Of a DNA stretch of 64,000 bases, positions 18,876-27,664 are shown one piece after another. Within the stretch, counting starts at the first letter, position 1, and every line of letters begins with the position of its first letter. The notes beneath the pieces were generated by a model that was given only the letters and a program-made list of their open reading frames with translations, did no database searches and was not told where the DNA came from. A program made the translations under genes and the position numbers. The DNA is from Pseudomonas tohonis (lineage in GTDB: Bacteria; Pseudomonadota; Gammaproteobacteria; Pseudomonadales; Pseudomonadaceae), in contig NZ_AP023189.1 in the NCBI RefSeq assembly GCF_012767755.2, positions 1,674,001 to 1,738,000 on the forward strand. The letters run 5' to 3'.

Positions 18876-19592
18876 TCAGAACTTCTCGTTCTGGTTCAGG
18901 TAGCGCCACTGGCCCGGCTGCAGCTTGGCCATGGCCACGCCACCGATGCGGATGCGCTTCATCGATACCACCTTCAGCCCCACCGCTTCGCACATGTGGC
19001 GGATCTGCCCGGGCTGGGAGCCCTTGAGGGCGAAGCGCAGGCGGGTTTCGTTCTGCCAGCTGACCTTCATCGGCGGCAGCGGCTGACCCTTGTAGGCGAG
19101 GCCGTGGCACAGGCGCTTGAGGCCGTTTTCGACGATCTGCCCGTTGACTTCGACGATGAATTCCTCTTCCAGCTTGTTGGCGTGGTCCAGGCGACGGGTC
19201 ACGCCCCAGTTCTGGGTGAACACCATCAGGCCGCTGGCGTCGGTTTCCAGCGGGGTGAGCAGGTTCTGGCGCACGAAGTGCTTTTTCAGCGGGCGGCGGC
19301 CTGCCTGGTCCGGGCTGAGGTTGCCCGGCACCAGCAGCTGCAACACGGAATTGGCACCCTGGCCGCTGCCGTAGCCGGCGGGCTTGTGCAGCAGCAGGGT
19401 GACCGGTTCGACGGTGGCGGCGACGGCGTCGGGGTGCAGTTCGATCTTCTCGTCCTGCACCTTGAACTGGGGCTCCTCCACCACCTGGCCGGCGACGCTG
19501 ACCCAGCCGTTCTCGATGTACAGCTCGGCCTCGCGGCGGGAGCAGGGCAACAGTTCGGCGAGACGCTTGGACAGGCGGATGGGTTCGCTCAT
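18876..19592 (-). CDS. rRNA pseudouridine synthase, RsuA/RluB/RluE/RluF family
   Basis: 238 residues. An N-terminal S4 RNA-binding domain (IRLSKRLAELLPCSRREAELYIENGWVSVAGQ) precedes the catalytic domain, where the conserved Asp is in LLTPLETDASGLMVFTQ; usual family members have GRLDxxTxGL. The C terminus carries SQPGQIRHMCEAVGLKVVSMKRIRIGG, the typical RxM-end of the family. It isomerises a specific uridine in rRNA. The target uridine cannot be decided; RluF-type is possible. Confidence 0.88.
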   Translation of the reverse strand: MSEPIRLSKRLAELLPCSRREAELYIENGWVSVAGQVVEEPQFKVQDEKIELHPDAVAATVEPVTLLLHKPAGYGSGQGANSVLQLLVPGNLSPDQAGRRPLKKHFVRQNLLTPLETDASGLMVFTQNWGVTRRLDHANKLEEEFIVEVNGQIVENGLKRLCHGLAYKGQPLPPMKVSWQNETRLRFALKGSQPGQIRHMCEAVGLKVVSMKRIRIGGVAMAKLQPGQWRYLNQNEKF

Positions 19593-19702
19593 GGGGCAGT
19601 ACCTGGACGTGGGGTGCGCATTGTACCCGCTGCCGCTCCCGGGCAGCGGGACTGTGCGTCGGTTGCTGGCAGGCCTGGGGGGCAGGCCCCGCCAGGGGGC
19701 GG

Positions 19703-22042
19703 TCAGTGGACGCGCATCTCCAGGTCGCGGACGGGTTCGGGCAATGCGTCGCCTGTGCCCTCCAGGGGCGTCTCGAGGCTGCCCTCGCCGTTCTCGGGTT
19801 GCTTGGCGAACAGGCCGATCAGCTTGGAAATCGGATGGCGCGGCGGTGCGGAGTCGGCGACCTGGCCGCCATTCTCCAGCGCTTCGGCCGGCGCCGGCAG
19901 CGGCTCGGTGACCACGCGGAAATCGGTGATCTCGATGGTGCCCTTGCCTTCGGCGAGCAGGTGGAAGGAGAAGGCCTTGCGTGCCTGGGGGTTGTCGAAG
20001 GCGAAGGCGACGGTCACCGGCTTGCCCTGCACCAGCCGCGGCATCTCGGGGATGGGCAGCGCCACGTCGCGCTCGAATTCCTTGGTCTTGAGCTGCAGGC
20101 GCGCGCCCTGGCGGTCCATGCGCAGGACCTTGATGGTGAGCTGGACCTGGGTACGGCTGTTCTTCGGCAGTTCCAGGTACTGGGCGCCGATCAGGTTGTC
20201 GGCCCAGTCGTCACGGGCCTTTTCCTTGAGGCGGATGCGCTCGCGGGTGGCGAACTGGTATTCCTGGCCGAGGGTGCCGCCCAGCAGCGACTGGTCGAGC
20301 AGTGCGGCGCGCTGGCTGACCAGGCGTGCCTGCTTGCCGCTGAAACGCCCGAGGAAGCGCGCCTCGTCGGCGATGAAGCCTTCGCTGCGGTAGCGCCGGC
20401 AGACCTGCTGGAAGTCGCACTCGGTGAAGGTCTCGTGGCCGTCGTGCTGGCGCAGCATGCCGTTGGTGTAGGACATCATCTCGCGGCCGCTCTCGTAGTC
20501 GCGGAACAGCGAGCGGCCGGAGAGGTTCTGCGGCACCTCGTAGCCGAAGTAGTCGAGGATCGAGGCGGTCAGGTCGACGTGGCCGTACACGCCGCTCTTG
20601 ATCGGCGGCAGCGAGGCCTGTTCCGGGGCCAGGACCAGGTTGAAGCCCCAGGCGGAGGCGAGGCGGACCTTGTCGATGCCATGGGATTCGTCCGAGGTGA
20701 TGACCACCAGGGTGTCCTTGAGCACGCCCTGCTTTTCCAGACCGGTGAGGAAGGCGTCGACGGCGTCGTCGAGGTAGGCGATGGCGGCCTTCTTGGCATC
20801 CGGGTAACGCGCCAGGTACTCCTCGGGAGCCGAGTAGGGCTGGTGGGTGCCGACGGTGAGCAGGGTGAGCATCCAGGGCTTCTTCTGCTGGCGGATCTGC
20901 TTCACGTAGCCCAGCGCGCCTTCGAAGAAGGCCTTGTCGTCCATGCCCCAGGGGAATTCCAGGTAGGCCTTGTTGCGGAACCAGTCACGGCCGAGGGTCT
21001 TGTCGAAGCCCATCTGCGGCATGATCTTGTCCTTGGCCATGAAGCGCAGCCCGGCGCCCTGCAGGAAGTGGGTGGCGAACCCGTGCTGGTGCAGCTGGGC
21101 GGGCAGGCAGTCCTTGGCCCGCGAGGGGTTGTTGAGCAACTCCAGGCCCTTGGGCGTGCCGGAGTCGAGCTTGCTGTAGTCGCCGCAGAGCATCGAGTAC
21201 AGGCCGCGGATGGTCTGGTGGCTGTGCAGCACGTAGTCCGGGGTGGTCATCGCGCGCTCGGCCCACTGGCTGAGGCGCGGCATCAGCGATTCCTGGTAGC
21301 GGCTGTTGATCGCCGCGCGGTTGGCGGCGATGTAGGCGCCGGGGATGCCTTCCAGGGTGATCACCAGCACGTTGCGCGCGCGGCCGGGCTCGGCCAGCAG
21401 CGAGGTGCCGGAGAGGTCGAGGCGGGCGAGGCCGGCGATGTCCGGCGGGGTTTCCGGCTGATCGCCGTCGAGCCAGTCCTCCACCGCCAGCTGGCCGCTG
21501 TTGAGGGCGCCGGCCAGCAGCTTGTGCGGCAGGTTGAACTGCTGCCACTGCTCGGCTTCGCTCGGGTGCAGGTACTGGATGCCGGCGTGGGCGGCCAGCA
21601 GGGCGACGGGCAGCGCCAGCCAGGCGCGCGCCGGGCGCTGCGTGGGGCGGCGCCAGAGCAGGGCACAGGCCAGCAGCGCGATGGCGAGCGCGATCGCCAG
21701 CCAGGGGTAGGTGAGGCCGCCGCCCTGGGTCGAGTGGCCGACGAATTGCGGGTCCATCAGGTACTTGAGGTCGCTGGGCTCGGGCATGCGACCGACGGCG
21801 CCGACCAGTTCGGCGGCGCCCAGGGTGATCAGGCTGGAGGCGACCATCACCGGCAGTGCCAGCCACAGCGGGCGGCGGTACAGCAGTGCGATCAGCAGCG
21901 AGCCGATGGCCAGGTCCGACAGGTAGCCGAAGCCGTCGCTCCAGCCCAGCCACCAGCGGCCGGCGAGCGGGATGATCAGAAATAGAACGCCAAGGGACAA
22001 AAGGTGGAGCGACGAAGACAGCCAACGGCTGGAAGGGCGCAC
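19703..22042 (-). CDS. LTA synthase-like membrane sulfatase
   Basis: 779 residues from a GTG at 22042, chosen because aggag lies five bases upstream and the next residues (RPSSRWLSSSLHLLSLGVLFLIIPL) lead straight into the first membrane helix. About four or five N-terminal helices are followed by a periplasmic sulfatase/phosphoglycerol-transferase domain: VLVITLEGIPG (metal), HSHQTIRGLYSMLCGDY with the likely Thr nucleophile, TVGTHQPY, and VVITSDESHG. LtaS-like enzymes move phosphoglycerol or phosphoethanolamine groups; in Gram-negatives they act on glucans or lipid A. A C-terminal domain of about 250 residues (strand-rich) is extra. Monocistronic. Confidence 0.85.
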   Translation of the reverse strand: MRPSSRWLSSSLHLLSLGVLFLIIPLAGRWWLGWSDGFGYLSDLAIGSLLIALLYRRPLWLALPVMVASSLITLGAAELVGAVGRMPEPSDLKYLMDPQFVGHSTQGGGLTYPWLAIALAIALLACALLWRRPTQRPARAWLALPVALLAAHAGIQYLHPSEAEQWQQFNLPHKLLAGALNSGQLAVEDWLDGDQPETPPDIAGLARLDLSGTSLLAEPGRARNVLVITLEGIPGAYIAANRAAINSRYQESLMPRLSQWAERAMTTPDYVLHSHQTIRGLYSMLCGDYSKLDSGTPKGLELLNNPSRAKDCLPAQLHQHGFATHFLQGAGLRFMAKDKIMPQMGFDKTLGRDWFRNKAYLEFPWGMDDKAFFEGALGYVKQIRQQKKPWMLTLLTVGTHQPYSAPEEYLARYPDAKKAAIAYLDDAVDAFLTGLEKQGVLKDTLVVITSDESHGIDKVRLASAWGFNLVLAPEQASLPPIKSGVYGHVDLTASILDYFGYEVPQNLSGRSLFRDYESGREMMSYTNGMLRQHDGHETFTECDFQQVCRRYRSEGFIADEARFLGRFSGKQARLVSQRAALLDQSLLGGTLGQEYQFATRERIRLKEKARDDWADNLIGAQYLELPKNSRTQVQLTIKVLRMDRQGARLQLKTKEFERDVALPIPEMPRLVQGKPVTVAFAFDNPQARKAFSFHLLAEGKGTIEITDFRVVTEPLPAPAEALENGGQVADSAPPRHPISKLIGLFAKQPENGEGSLETPLEGTGDALPEPVRDLEMRVH

Positions 22043-22298
22043 AGGAACTCCTGAGATCAGGCAGCGAGAATCCACGAGGGTGATGGACAGAAAAATGGGC
22101 GATGGTCGATCGCGGACATGATTCTGAAACATCGTTGTGCTTACGGCCAGTAGACAATCCGTCGCGAGGCGAATTCTGTGCGCCAGGGTGTTTCCGCGGC
22201 GAGGCGACGGAAGGCGGCAAAGCGGGCGCGGAGGGCGTGCATGGTCCGGTGGCGCGGCGGCCTGTAGAATGCCGGCCTTGTTCATTGAGGTAAGCAAG

Positions 22299-23138
22299 AT
22301 GGCTCTGATCGGGCGATTCAACTCCCTGCCGGTGGTGAAGCACACCGAATTCGGCCTGTACCTGGACGGCGACCAGGATGGCGAGATCCTCCTGCCCAAG
22401 CGCTACATCCCCAAGGACCAGAGCACCGAGATCGGCGACTGGCTCAACGTCTTCGTCTACCTGGACAGCGAGGACCGCCTGATCGCGACCACGCAGAAGC
22501 CCAAGGTGCAGGTCGGCGGTTTCGCCAGCCTCAAGGTGGTGGAGATCAACCGCATCGGCCTGTTCCTCGACTGGGGCCTGCCCAAGGACCTGCTGCTGCC
22601 GCATTCGGAAGAGAAGCGCCCGCTGCAGGTCGGCGACTATTGCGTGGTGCACGTCTACCTGGATCGCCGCACCCGCCGCATTACCGCCACCGCGCGCCTG
22701 GATCGCTACCTCGACACAACGCCGGCGCGCTACAGCGTCGGCCAGGAGGTCGAGCTGCTGGTGGCCGACGAAACCGACATGGGTTTCAAGGCCATCATCA
22801 ACGACCGCCACTGGGGCCTCATCCATCGCAACGAGATCTTCAAGTTCCTGCGCAGCGGCATGCGCGAGAAGGGCTTCATCCGCGAGGTGCGCGCAGACGG
22901 CAAGATCGCCCTCAGCCTGCAGCCGGTGGGTGAGAAGCTGGCCAGCGGCCTCAACGAGCAGATCCTGGAGAAGCTCCGCGAGGCCGGCGGTGCCCTGGAC
23001 GTCAGCGACAAGAGCCCGCCGGAGGTGATCTCGCGGCTGTTCGGCGTCAGCAAGGGCAACTTCAAGAAGGCCATCGGCGGCCTCTACAAGCAGGGCCTGA
23101 TCCGCATCCATGACGACCGGATCGAGCTGGTCGGCTGA
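22299..23138 (+). CDS. CvfB/YitL-family S1-like RNA-binding protein
   Basis: 279 residues from the ATG at 22299. Tandem S1-like OB folds (FNSLPVVKHTEFGLYLDGDQDGEILLPKRYIP, then SLKVVEINRIGLFLDWGLPKDLLLPHSEE, then VGQEVELLVADETDMGFKAIINDRHWGLIH) end in a winged helix (VISRLFGVSKGNFKKAIGGLYKQGLI). This is the order in CvfB, which affects virulence in Staphylococcus and binds RNA. Probably a cytoplasmic translation- or RNA-linked regulator. No T-tract terminator follows. Confidence 0.88.
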   Translation: MALIGRFNSLPVVKHTEFGLYLDGDQDGEILLPKRYIPKDQSTEIGDWLNVFVYLDSEDRLIATTQKPKVQVGGFASLKVVEINRIGLFLDWGLPKDLLLPHSEEKRPLQVGDYCVVHVYLDRRTRRITATARLDRYLDTTPARYSVGQEVELLVADETDMGFKAIINDRHWGLIHRNEIFKFLRSGMREKGFIREVRADGKIALSLQPVGEKLASGLNEQILEKLREAGGALDVSDKSPPEVISRLFGVSKGNFKKAIGGLYKQGLIRIHDDRIELVG

Positions 23139-23168
23139 GCCCCTCTCCTGGCGCCGTGCATTGCATTT

Positions 23169-23199
23169 TGCCCGGTCGAAAACCGTTCGATCGGGCAAT
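23169..23199 (+). promoter_or_regulatory. Inverted repeat upstream of a sigma-54-type promoter
   Basis: Arms ttgcccggtcgaa and ttcgatcgggcaa match at 12 of 13 positions around a six-base spacer. The centre is about 100 bases before the -12 element at 23283, where enhancer-binding proteins normally sit. It could instead be the 3' hairpin of the CvfB-like gene, but no T-run follows. Confidence 0.5.
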
Positions 23200-23269
23200 T
23201 TGCACGGAATTCGCGTCTTGTGAAATTCTCAACCCATTGATTTATCTGGGGTTTTCGTTGTCAGAGAAC

Positions 23270-23285
23270 TGGCACGACGGCTGCA
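23270..23285 (+). promoter_or_regulatory. Sigma-54 (RpoN) promoter, -24/-12
   Basis: tggcacgacggctgca has GG and GC exactly 12 bases apart and the TGGCACG block of the consensus TGGCACG-N4-TTGCW (one mismatch, C for T). It lies 44 bases before the DUF3509 start codon on the same strand. Confidence 0.75.
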
Positions 23286-23328
23286 ATGAAACCCCTCAGG
23301 ATAAAAAAGCTCATTGGGAGTGAATGAT

Positions 23329-23598
23329 ATGGGTCTCGACATCAAGAAGTTGGCCAAGGCCTTTCCGGATTATGAGTTCAGCGCCCAGCTGCGCCCCGAC
23401 GGCGGCTATGTGGTGGCGCTGGAGAAGGACGGCATCCGTTTCCAGCGGGTGGTCCCTGCGCTGAAGGTCGCCGAGCAACTGGAGTGGACCATCAGCACCA
23501 TCAAGCGCGACATGGCGCTGGAGCTGGGTGAAGTGCCGCCGGTGGAGTCGCTGAAGAACCTGCACAAGACGCCGCTGCCGCGTTACTTCAACGCCTGA
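23329..23598 (+). CDS. DUF3509-like small protein
   Basis: 89 residues from the ATG at 23329, which has ggag eight bases upstream; a TTG at 23314 is less likely. The sequence (AFPDYEFSAQLRPDGGYVVALEKDGIRFQRVVPA, then STIKRDMALELGEVPP) fits the Pseudomonas DUF3509 family, cytosolic proteins of unknown function. It has its own sigma-54-type promoter and a strong terminator, so it is a single-gene unit likely to respond to nitrogen status or another RpoN-linked signal. Confidence 0.8.
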   Translation: MGLDIKKLAKAFPDYEFSAQLRPDGGYVVALEKDGIRFQRVVPALKVAEQLEWTISTIKRDMALELGEVPPVESLKNLHKTPLPRYFNA

Positions 23599-23611
23599 TA
23601 TACCGCAGCGA

Positions 23612-23647
23612 AAACGGCCATCAGCCTGGGTTGATGGCCGTTTTTTT
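23612..23647 (+). terminator. Rho-independent terminator of the DUF3509 gene
   Basis: 12-bp stem aaacggccatca/tgatggccgttt with an 8-base loop and a run of T to 23647. The A-rich left side could also allow use from the minus strand. Confidence 0.93.
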
Positions 23648-23764
23648 ATGCCTGCGTCCATGGCATTGCAGAAGGCCGTGATGCCGGGGCGGCTCCAGCC
23701 GCCCACGGCGCGCAGCGCCGCTATCGCACGGACGCGCTCACTCGCGAGCGGCCCTCCCGTCCCA

Positions 23765-24088
23765 TCAGGTCTCGACGCCCTGGACCGGCGGCATCATCTG
23801 TTCGTCCTCGCCGGGTTCGCGCTTGTCGGCCTGCTGCGGCAGCTGCTCCTGCTCCTGGCCCGGTTGCGGCTTGCCGAGCCAGTCCTTGGCGGATTTCTGC
23901 GCCTCGTCCACCTGCTTGTTGACCTGCTCCACCGCTTCGCTGATGGCTTCGCGGGCGACGTTCTCGGCGGCTTGCTGGGCCTTGTCGGCGAGCTTGTTGG
24001 CTGATTCTTCGGCGAGGTCGCAACCACCCAGGGCCAGCATCAGGACGCTGCCCAGGGCGAAGGACGTGAAGCGGGAGGCGGGTTTCAT
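23765..24088 (-). CDS. Small amphipathic lipoprotein
   Basis: 107 residues from the ATG at 24088. Signal sequence MKPASRFTSFALGSVLMLALGGC with lipobox ALGGC, so the mature protein begins with a lipid-modified Cys23. The rest is a long charged helix (SANKLADKAQQAAENVAREAISEAVEQVNKQVDEAQKSAKDW) and a Gln/Pro-rich tail, like LEA-type or YgaU-neighbour stress lipoproteins. Asp at +2 of the mature protein (C-D) is the classical inner-membrane retention signal. Function unknown. Confidence 0.8.
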   Translation of the reverse strand: MKPASRFTSFALGSVLMLALGGCDLAEESANKLADKAQQAAENVAREAISEAVEQVNKQVDEAQKSAKDWLGKPQPGQEQEQLPQQADKREPGEDEQMMPPVQGVET

Positions 24089-24229
24089 CGGGGTACTACT
24101 CCGTGGTGGCCGGGCCTGTCGAGCGTGGCCCTGGGACGCGCGGCATGATCGAACAGGACGGCGCGCGGTGGAACGCCCCGGCGTGGGGAAACTGTATGCG
24201 GAGATGACAGGCCGCAGGGAAGGGGAACA

Positions 24230-24268
24230 GCCTCGGGCCCCCAGCGGCGACTGTATTGGGCCCGAGGC
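24230..24268. other. 11-bp perfect inverted repeat
   Basis: gcctcgggccc (24230-24240) and gggcccgaggc (24258-24268) with a 17-base loop, in the 275-base space between two minus-strand genes. It may be the 3' hairpin of the DUF4124 gene, but the following minus-strand bases are only weakly T-rich. Confidence 0.6.
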
Positions 24269-24363
24269 TTGAGGCCGTCGGTCAGCCGGCCTCGTACTCA
24301 CTGACTGGCGAGCGGTGGGGAAGGTTCCCGAGTGCCGCCGATCAGCCGCCCTGTGGCGACCTT

Positions 24364-24822
24364 TCAGCGGGGGCTGGTCTTGTTCCGCTCCTGCAACTGG
24401 CGGATCTGCTGCTCCATCTGCTGCATGCGCTTGCGGTCGTAGTCGCGGTCATAGCTCTCGCGCTTTTCCCGCTCGGCTCTCTCGCGCATCTCGCTGACCC
24501 GTGCGTCGCGGCTCTGGCTGGCGCTGTCCTCGATGACGGTGACGCGCGAGCCTCGGGCCGATGAGCGGTTATCTTCGCCGCCGTCGTCGTTTCGCGGGCG
24601 TGGCTGGCCGGCGCTGCCCTGGATGTCGACCTGCGGCAGGTTCACCGGAGGCGGTGCCACGCCGGAGGGCGGCGCGGGTTCGATGATGCGCGTGGACTGG
24701 CCTTCGCTGGCCGGGCAGGGCACGGCGGAGTAGCTGGTGGTGCCATCGTTGCCGACGCATTTGAAGACCTGGGCCTGTGCCAGGACCGGCAGCAGGCAGA
24801 GGCCGAGCAGGGTGGATCTCAA
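24364..24822 (-). CDS. DUF4124 exported protein
   Basis: 152 residues from a TTG at 24822 with a gagg-like site about eight bases upstream. Signal peptide MRSTLLGLCLLPVLAQA, then the DUF4124 motif VFKCVGNDGTTSYSAVPCPA with its two cysteines. A proline-rich linker leads to a charged C-terminal helix (MRERAEREKRESYDRDYDRKRMQQMEQQIRQLQERN) that looks like a coiled coil. Envelope protein of unknown role; this domain is repeated in the fusion at 11574. Confidence 0.8.
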   Translation of the reverse strand: MRSTLLGLCLLPVLAQAQVFKCVGNDGTTSYSAVPCPASEGQSTRIIEPAPPSGVAPPPVNLPQVDIQGSAGQPRPRNDDGGEDNRSSARGSRVTVIEDSASQSRDARVSEMRERAEREKRESYDRDYDRKRMQQMEQQIRQLQERNKTSPR

Positions 24823-24899
24823 AGTGCTTCCCTCACTTCGTTCAAAACGGCCGACAGGCTAGCAGCCGGGCCGTTCGCGCGAAAGTGCGCCCTTGTCGC

Positions 24900-25838
24900 T
24901 CAGGTGCCGGCGTCCGCCGTCCTGCGCCGGGCCAGGCGATCACGCACGAGCTCGGCGCCGCTGACCAGCAGCAGGCCGGCCAGCACCAGCAGCGCGCCCA
25001 GCATGAAGGGGGTGGTCAGTGGCTCGCCCAACACCAGCACGCCGAAGCCGACACCGAACAGCGGCGTCATGAACGACAGCATCGACAGGCGCGAAGCGAG
25101 GTAGCGGCGCAGCAGCCAGAACCAGGCGACGTAACTGAACAGCGCCACCACCACCACCTGGAAACCGAGGCTGAGCAGGGCCCGGTCGCTCAGGTGCAAC
25201 TGGGTCTTGCCGGTGGCGAAGGCCACGGCGAGCAACAGCACCACGGCGCCGGCGAGCTGGTAGAAGAGGGTCTTCACCGGCGCCGCTTCGGACAGCGAGG
25301 AACCCCGGATGAGCACGGTGGTGGCGCCCCAGGCGATGGCGGCGATCACGCCCATGGCGTCGCCCAGCAGCGTGGCGCCGGCGTCGTTCCCCGGGTTGCC
25401 GAGGAAGGCGAGGGCGATGCCGCCGAAGGCCACCAGCACGCCCAGCCATTGCAGGGACGACAGGCGCTCCTCCGGCAGGATCAGGTGCAGGCCGAGGGCG
25501 GCGAAGATCGGGGCGGTGTAGAGGAACACGCCGATGTGCGAGGCGGTGCTGCGCACCAGGCCTTCGGAGATGAAGAGGAATTCCAGGGCGAACAGCAGTC
25601 CCACGCCCAGCCCAGGCAGCAGCGTGCCGTCGCTGAAGGCGCCGCGGCCCTCGCGGTATAGGGTGATGATGCCGAGCACCAGGGCGGCGACACCGGAGCG
25701 GATCGCCAGCTGCATGATCGCGGAGACGTCGTCGTCCACCAGCTTGATCGACACCTGCTGGAACCCCCAGATCAGGCACAGCACCAGCATCAGGCTGCAG
25801 GCGAACAGGTCCAGGGGCAGGCGGCGGGCTTTCATCAT
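24900..25838 (-). CDS. EamA-family (DMT) permease
   Basis: 312 residues from the first of two adjacent ATGs (25838). Ten predicted helices in two EamA repeats: LFACSLMLVLCLIWGFQQVSIKLV starts the first and DAMGVIAAIAWGATTVLIRG the second. The second half ends LGEPLTTPFMLGALLVLAGLLLVSG, the standard EamA signature. Exports amino acids or other metabolites across the inner membrane; substrate unknown. Divergent from a LysR gene with only 119 bases between, so probably controlled by it. Confidence 0.9.
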   Translation of the reverse strand: MMKARRLPLDLFACSLMLVLCLIWGFQQVSIKLVDDDVSAIMQLAIRSGVAALVLGIITLYREGRGAFSDGTLLPGLGVGLLFALEFLFISEGLVRSTASHIGVFLYTAPIFAALGLHLILPEERLSSLQWLGVLVAFGGIALAFLGNPGNDAGATLLGDAMGVIAAIAWGATTVLIRGSSLSEAAPVKTLFYQLAGAVVLLLAVAFATGKTQLHLSDRALLSLGFQVVVVALFSYVAWFWLLRRYLASRLSMLSFMTPLFGVGFGVLVLGEPLTTPFMLGALLVLAGLLLVSGAELVRDRLARRRTADAGT

Positions 25839-25929
25839 CGGTCTCGCAGGGCAGGGGCCGCAGACTCGCGGCCAAGGCGGGCAGGATCGCGTCACGCCAC
25901 CTTGCATTCAAACGATGTTTTGTCATCAT

Positions 25930-25950
25930 GCTTTGACTTCAACTCAAAGC
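25930..25950 (+). promoter_or_regulatory. LysR-type operator
   Basis: gctttga-cttcaac-tcaaagc, a perfect 7-bp inverted repeat with seven-base spacer that contains a T-N11-A box. It lies between the divergent EamA and LysR genes, ending seven bases before the LysR ATG, so it would also allow autorepression. Confidence 0.7.
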
Positions 25951-25957
25951 AGAACCC

Positions 25958-26872
25958 ATGCGAACGCCTTCGCTCATCGCCCTGCGCGCCTTCGAGGTGG
26001 CGGCCCGCTGCCGCAATTTCACCGAGGCCGCCCAGGCGCTCTCGGTCACCCCCGGTGCGGTCAGTCGGCAGATCCGTCTGCTCGAAGAGGAGCTGGGCGT
26101 CAGCCTGTTCGACCGCACGCGCAATACCGTGACCCTCAACGACAACGGCCGGCGCCTGGCCGCCACCGTCTCCCAGGCCTTCGAGCTGCTGGCCCGTGGT
26201 GCCGATGAGCTGCGCGGCGACCGCGAGGGGCCGGTGCACATCAGCTGCGCGCCTTCCATCGCGTCCCATTGGCTGATGAAGCGGCTCAACCAGTTCTCAG
26301 CTGCCAACCCGGACATCACCCTGAGCCTGGAGGCCACCGAGGAGCTGGTGGACCTGGAGCGCGGCGAAGCCAGCCTGGCGATCCGCTTCGTGACCGCCGG
26401 CACCCGCCTGCCTTCCAGTGAGCTGCTGTTCCGCGAGGCCTTCTTCCCGGTGTGCAGCCCCGCCTACCTGGAGCAGCATCCCCTGCGCCGCCCCGAAGAC
26501 CTGGTGGGCGCGCGCCTGATCCACGCCACCTGGAAGAGCGCCACCCGCCTGAGCATTCCCAGCTGGGGCGACTGGTTCGACAGCAACGTGGGCCCCGGCG
26601 TGGACGCCTCGGCGGGCATGCGCTTCGGACTGATCGGCCATGCCATCCAGGGCGCGGTCGCCGGCCAGGGGTTCGCCCTGGGCTCCACCGCGCTGGCAGG
26701 CGACGACGTCGCCCAGGGGCGGCTGGTGCTGCCCTTCGGGCCGGACCATCGCATCGCCACGCCCTGGGAATACCGCCTGGCCTGGAGCCGCAAGGCCGCA
26801 CCCGGCGAGCGCCTGCGTCGCCTGATCGACTGGCTGGTGGCGGAAGCCCGGAGCAGCGCGGCGGGCATCTGA
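25958..26872 (+). CDS. LysR-family regulator, GcvA-like
   Basis: 304 residues. Winged HTH within residues 6-50 (LRAFEVAARCRNFTEAAQALSVTPGAVSRQIRLLEEELG), then an effector domain with HWLMKRLNQF and the GcvA-type ISCAPSIAS and FVTAGTRLP segments. Regulators of this branch often control amino-acid metabolism or export. Divergent from the EamA permease, which is the best candidate target. Start chosen at the ATG just after the palindromic operator. Confidence 0.93.
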   Translation: MRTPSLIALRAFEVAARCRNFTEAAQALSVTPGAVSRQIRLLEEELGVSLFDRTRNTVTLNDNGRRLAATVSQAFELLARGADELRGDREGPVHISCAPSIASHWLMKRLNQFSAANPDITLSLEATEELVDLERGEASLAIRFVTAGTRLPSSELLFREAFFPVCSPAYLEQHPLRRPEDLVGARLIHATWKSATRLSIPSWGDWFDSNVGPGVDASAGMRFGLIGHAIQGAVAGQGFALGSTALAGDDVAQGRLVLPFGPDHRIATPWEYRLAWSRKAAPGERLRRLIDWLVAEARSSAAGI

Positions 26873-26883
26873 GCGCGGCGTCT

Positions 26884-27438
26884 TCAGATCATCTTGCGCA
26901 GGCGATGCAGCTGGTGCTGGACGGCGATCGCCCAATCCGGCGGGGCGCTGCCGGTTCCCGCCATCCGCAGCATCGGGTGATGGCTGACCACCTGTTGCAG
27001 CACGGCTTCCTGGGTGGGTTTCACATCGACGAAGAACACGTGCTTGCCCTCGTGCAGGCGCTGCTCGAAGCGCTTGAACACGGCGCTGGGTGTCTGCATG
27101 CCGAACAGGCTGCCTTCCCAGATGCTGAAACCCAGCAGGGCGGCGGCGAGGAACAGGAAGGGGATCCAGCCGGCGCGGGTCTCGGTCCAGCCGCTGGCCC
27201 AGGCGACGCAGACCACCAGGGCTGCGAGGGCCAGGCCGATCAGGCTGCCGACCAGCCCGGAATGGACCACGTCCTTCTTCATCAGGGAGGAGACATCGTG
27301 GAGGTGGTGGCGCTCGACCTCGGCATCGCGCTCGCTGAGCACGTGGATCTGCTCGGTGTCGATGCCGCTGGCTTCGAGTTCGGTCTCGACCTTTTCCAGG
27401 TCGTTGAGGTTGTCGCTGATGTAGTAGTGGCGGTTCAT
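26884..27438 (-). CDS. Inner-membrane protein with YflT-like N-terminal domain
   Basis: 184 residues. The start YYISDNLNDLEKVETELEASGIDTEQIHVLSERDAE resembles the general-stress 17M/YflT fold. Two membrane helices follow (GLVGSLIGLALAALVVCVAWASGW and WIPFLFLAAALLGFSIWEG), then a cytoplasmic tail (KRFEQRLHEGKHVFFVDV..QQVVSHHPMLRMAGTG). Members are common in pseudomonads and are sometimes mis-named as NAD/FAD enzymes; I see no nucleotide-binding motif. Convergent with the LysR gene. Confidence 0.75.
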   Translation of the reverse strand: MNRHYYISDNLNDLEKVETELEASGIDTEQIHVLSERDAEVERHHLHDVSSLMKKDVVHSGLVGSLIGLALAALVVCVAWASGWTETRAGWIPFLFLAAALLGFSIWEGSLFGMQTPSAVFKRFEQRLHEGKHVFFVDVKPTQEAVLQQVVSHHPMLRMAGTGSAPPDWAIAVQHQLHRLRKMI

Positions 27439-27664
27439 GGCAAACCTCCCGTTTCGCGGTGGATCGGCCCCCTGGTTGGCTGACGGTCCCTGTGGCGCTG
27501 ATAGTCAGTCTAATACTGCGGGCAGGAGCGGGAGGCGCCGCCGCCGGGCGGTTGCGCGAGGTGAAGCGGGCGAAGGGGGGATGCAGGCGGGGAGGGGATG
27601 GCGCGGTGTCGAAGCTGCGCCCGGCGAATGAGCGTGCTCACTCGCCAGGGGGCGCGGAAGGGCG

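Noticed and set aside
19706..21985. 759-codon plus-strand frame
   Set aside because: Antisense to the LtaS-like gene; no recognisable motif.
23169..23199. Terminator of the CvfB-like gene
   Set aside because: Good stem but no T-run on the plus strand; kept as a possible enhancer site.
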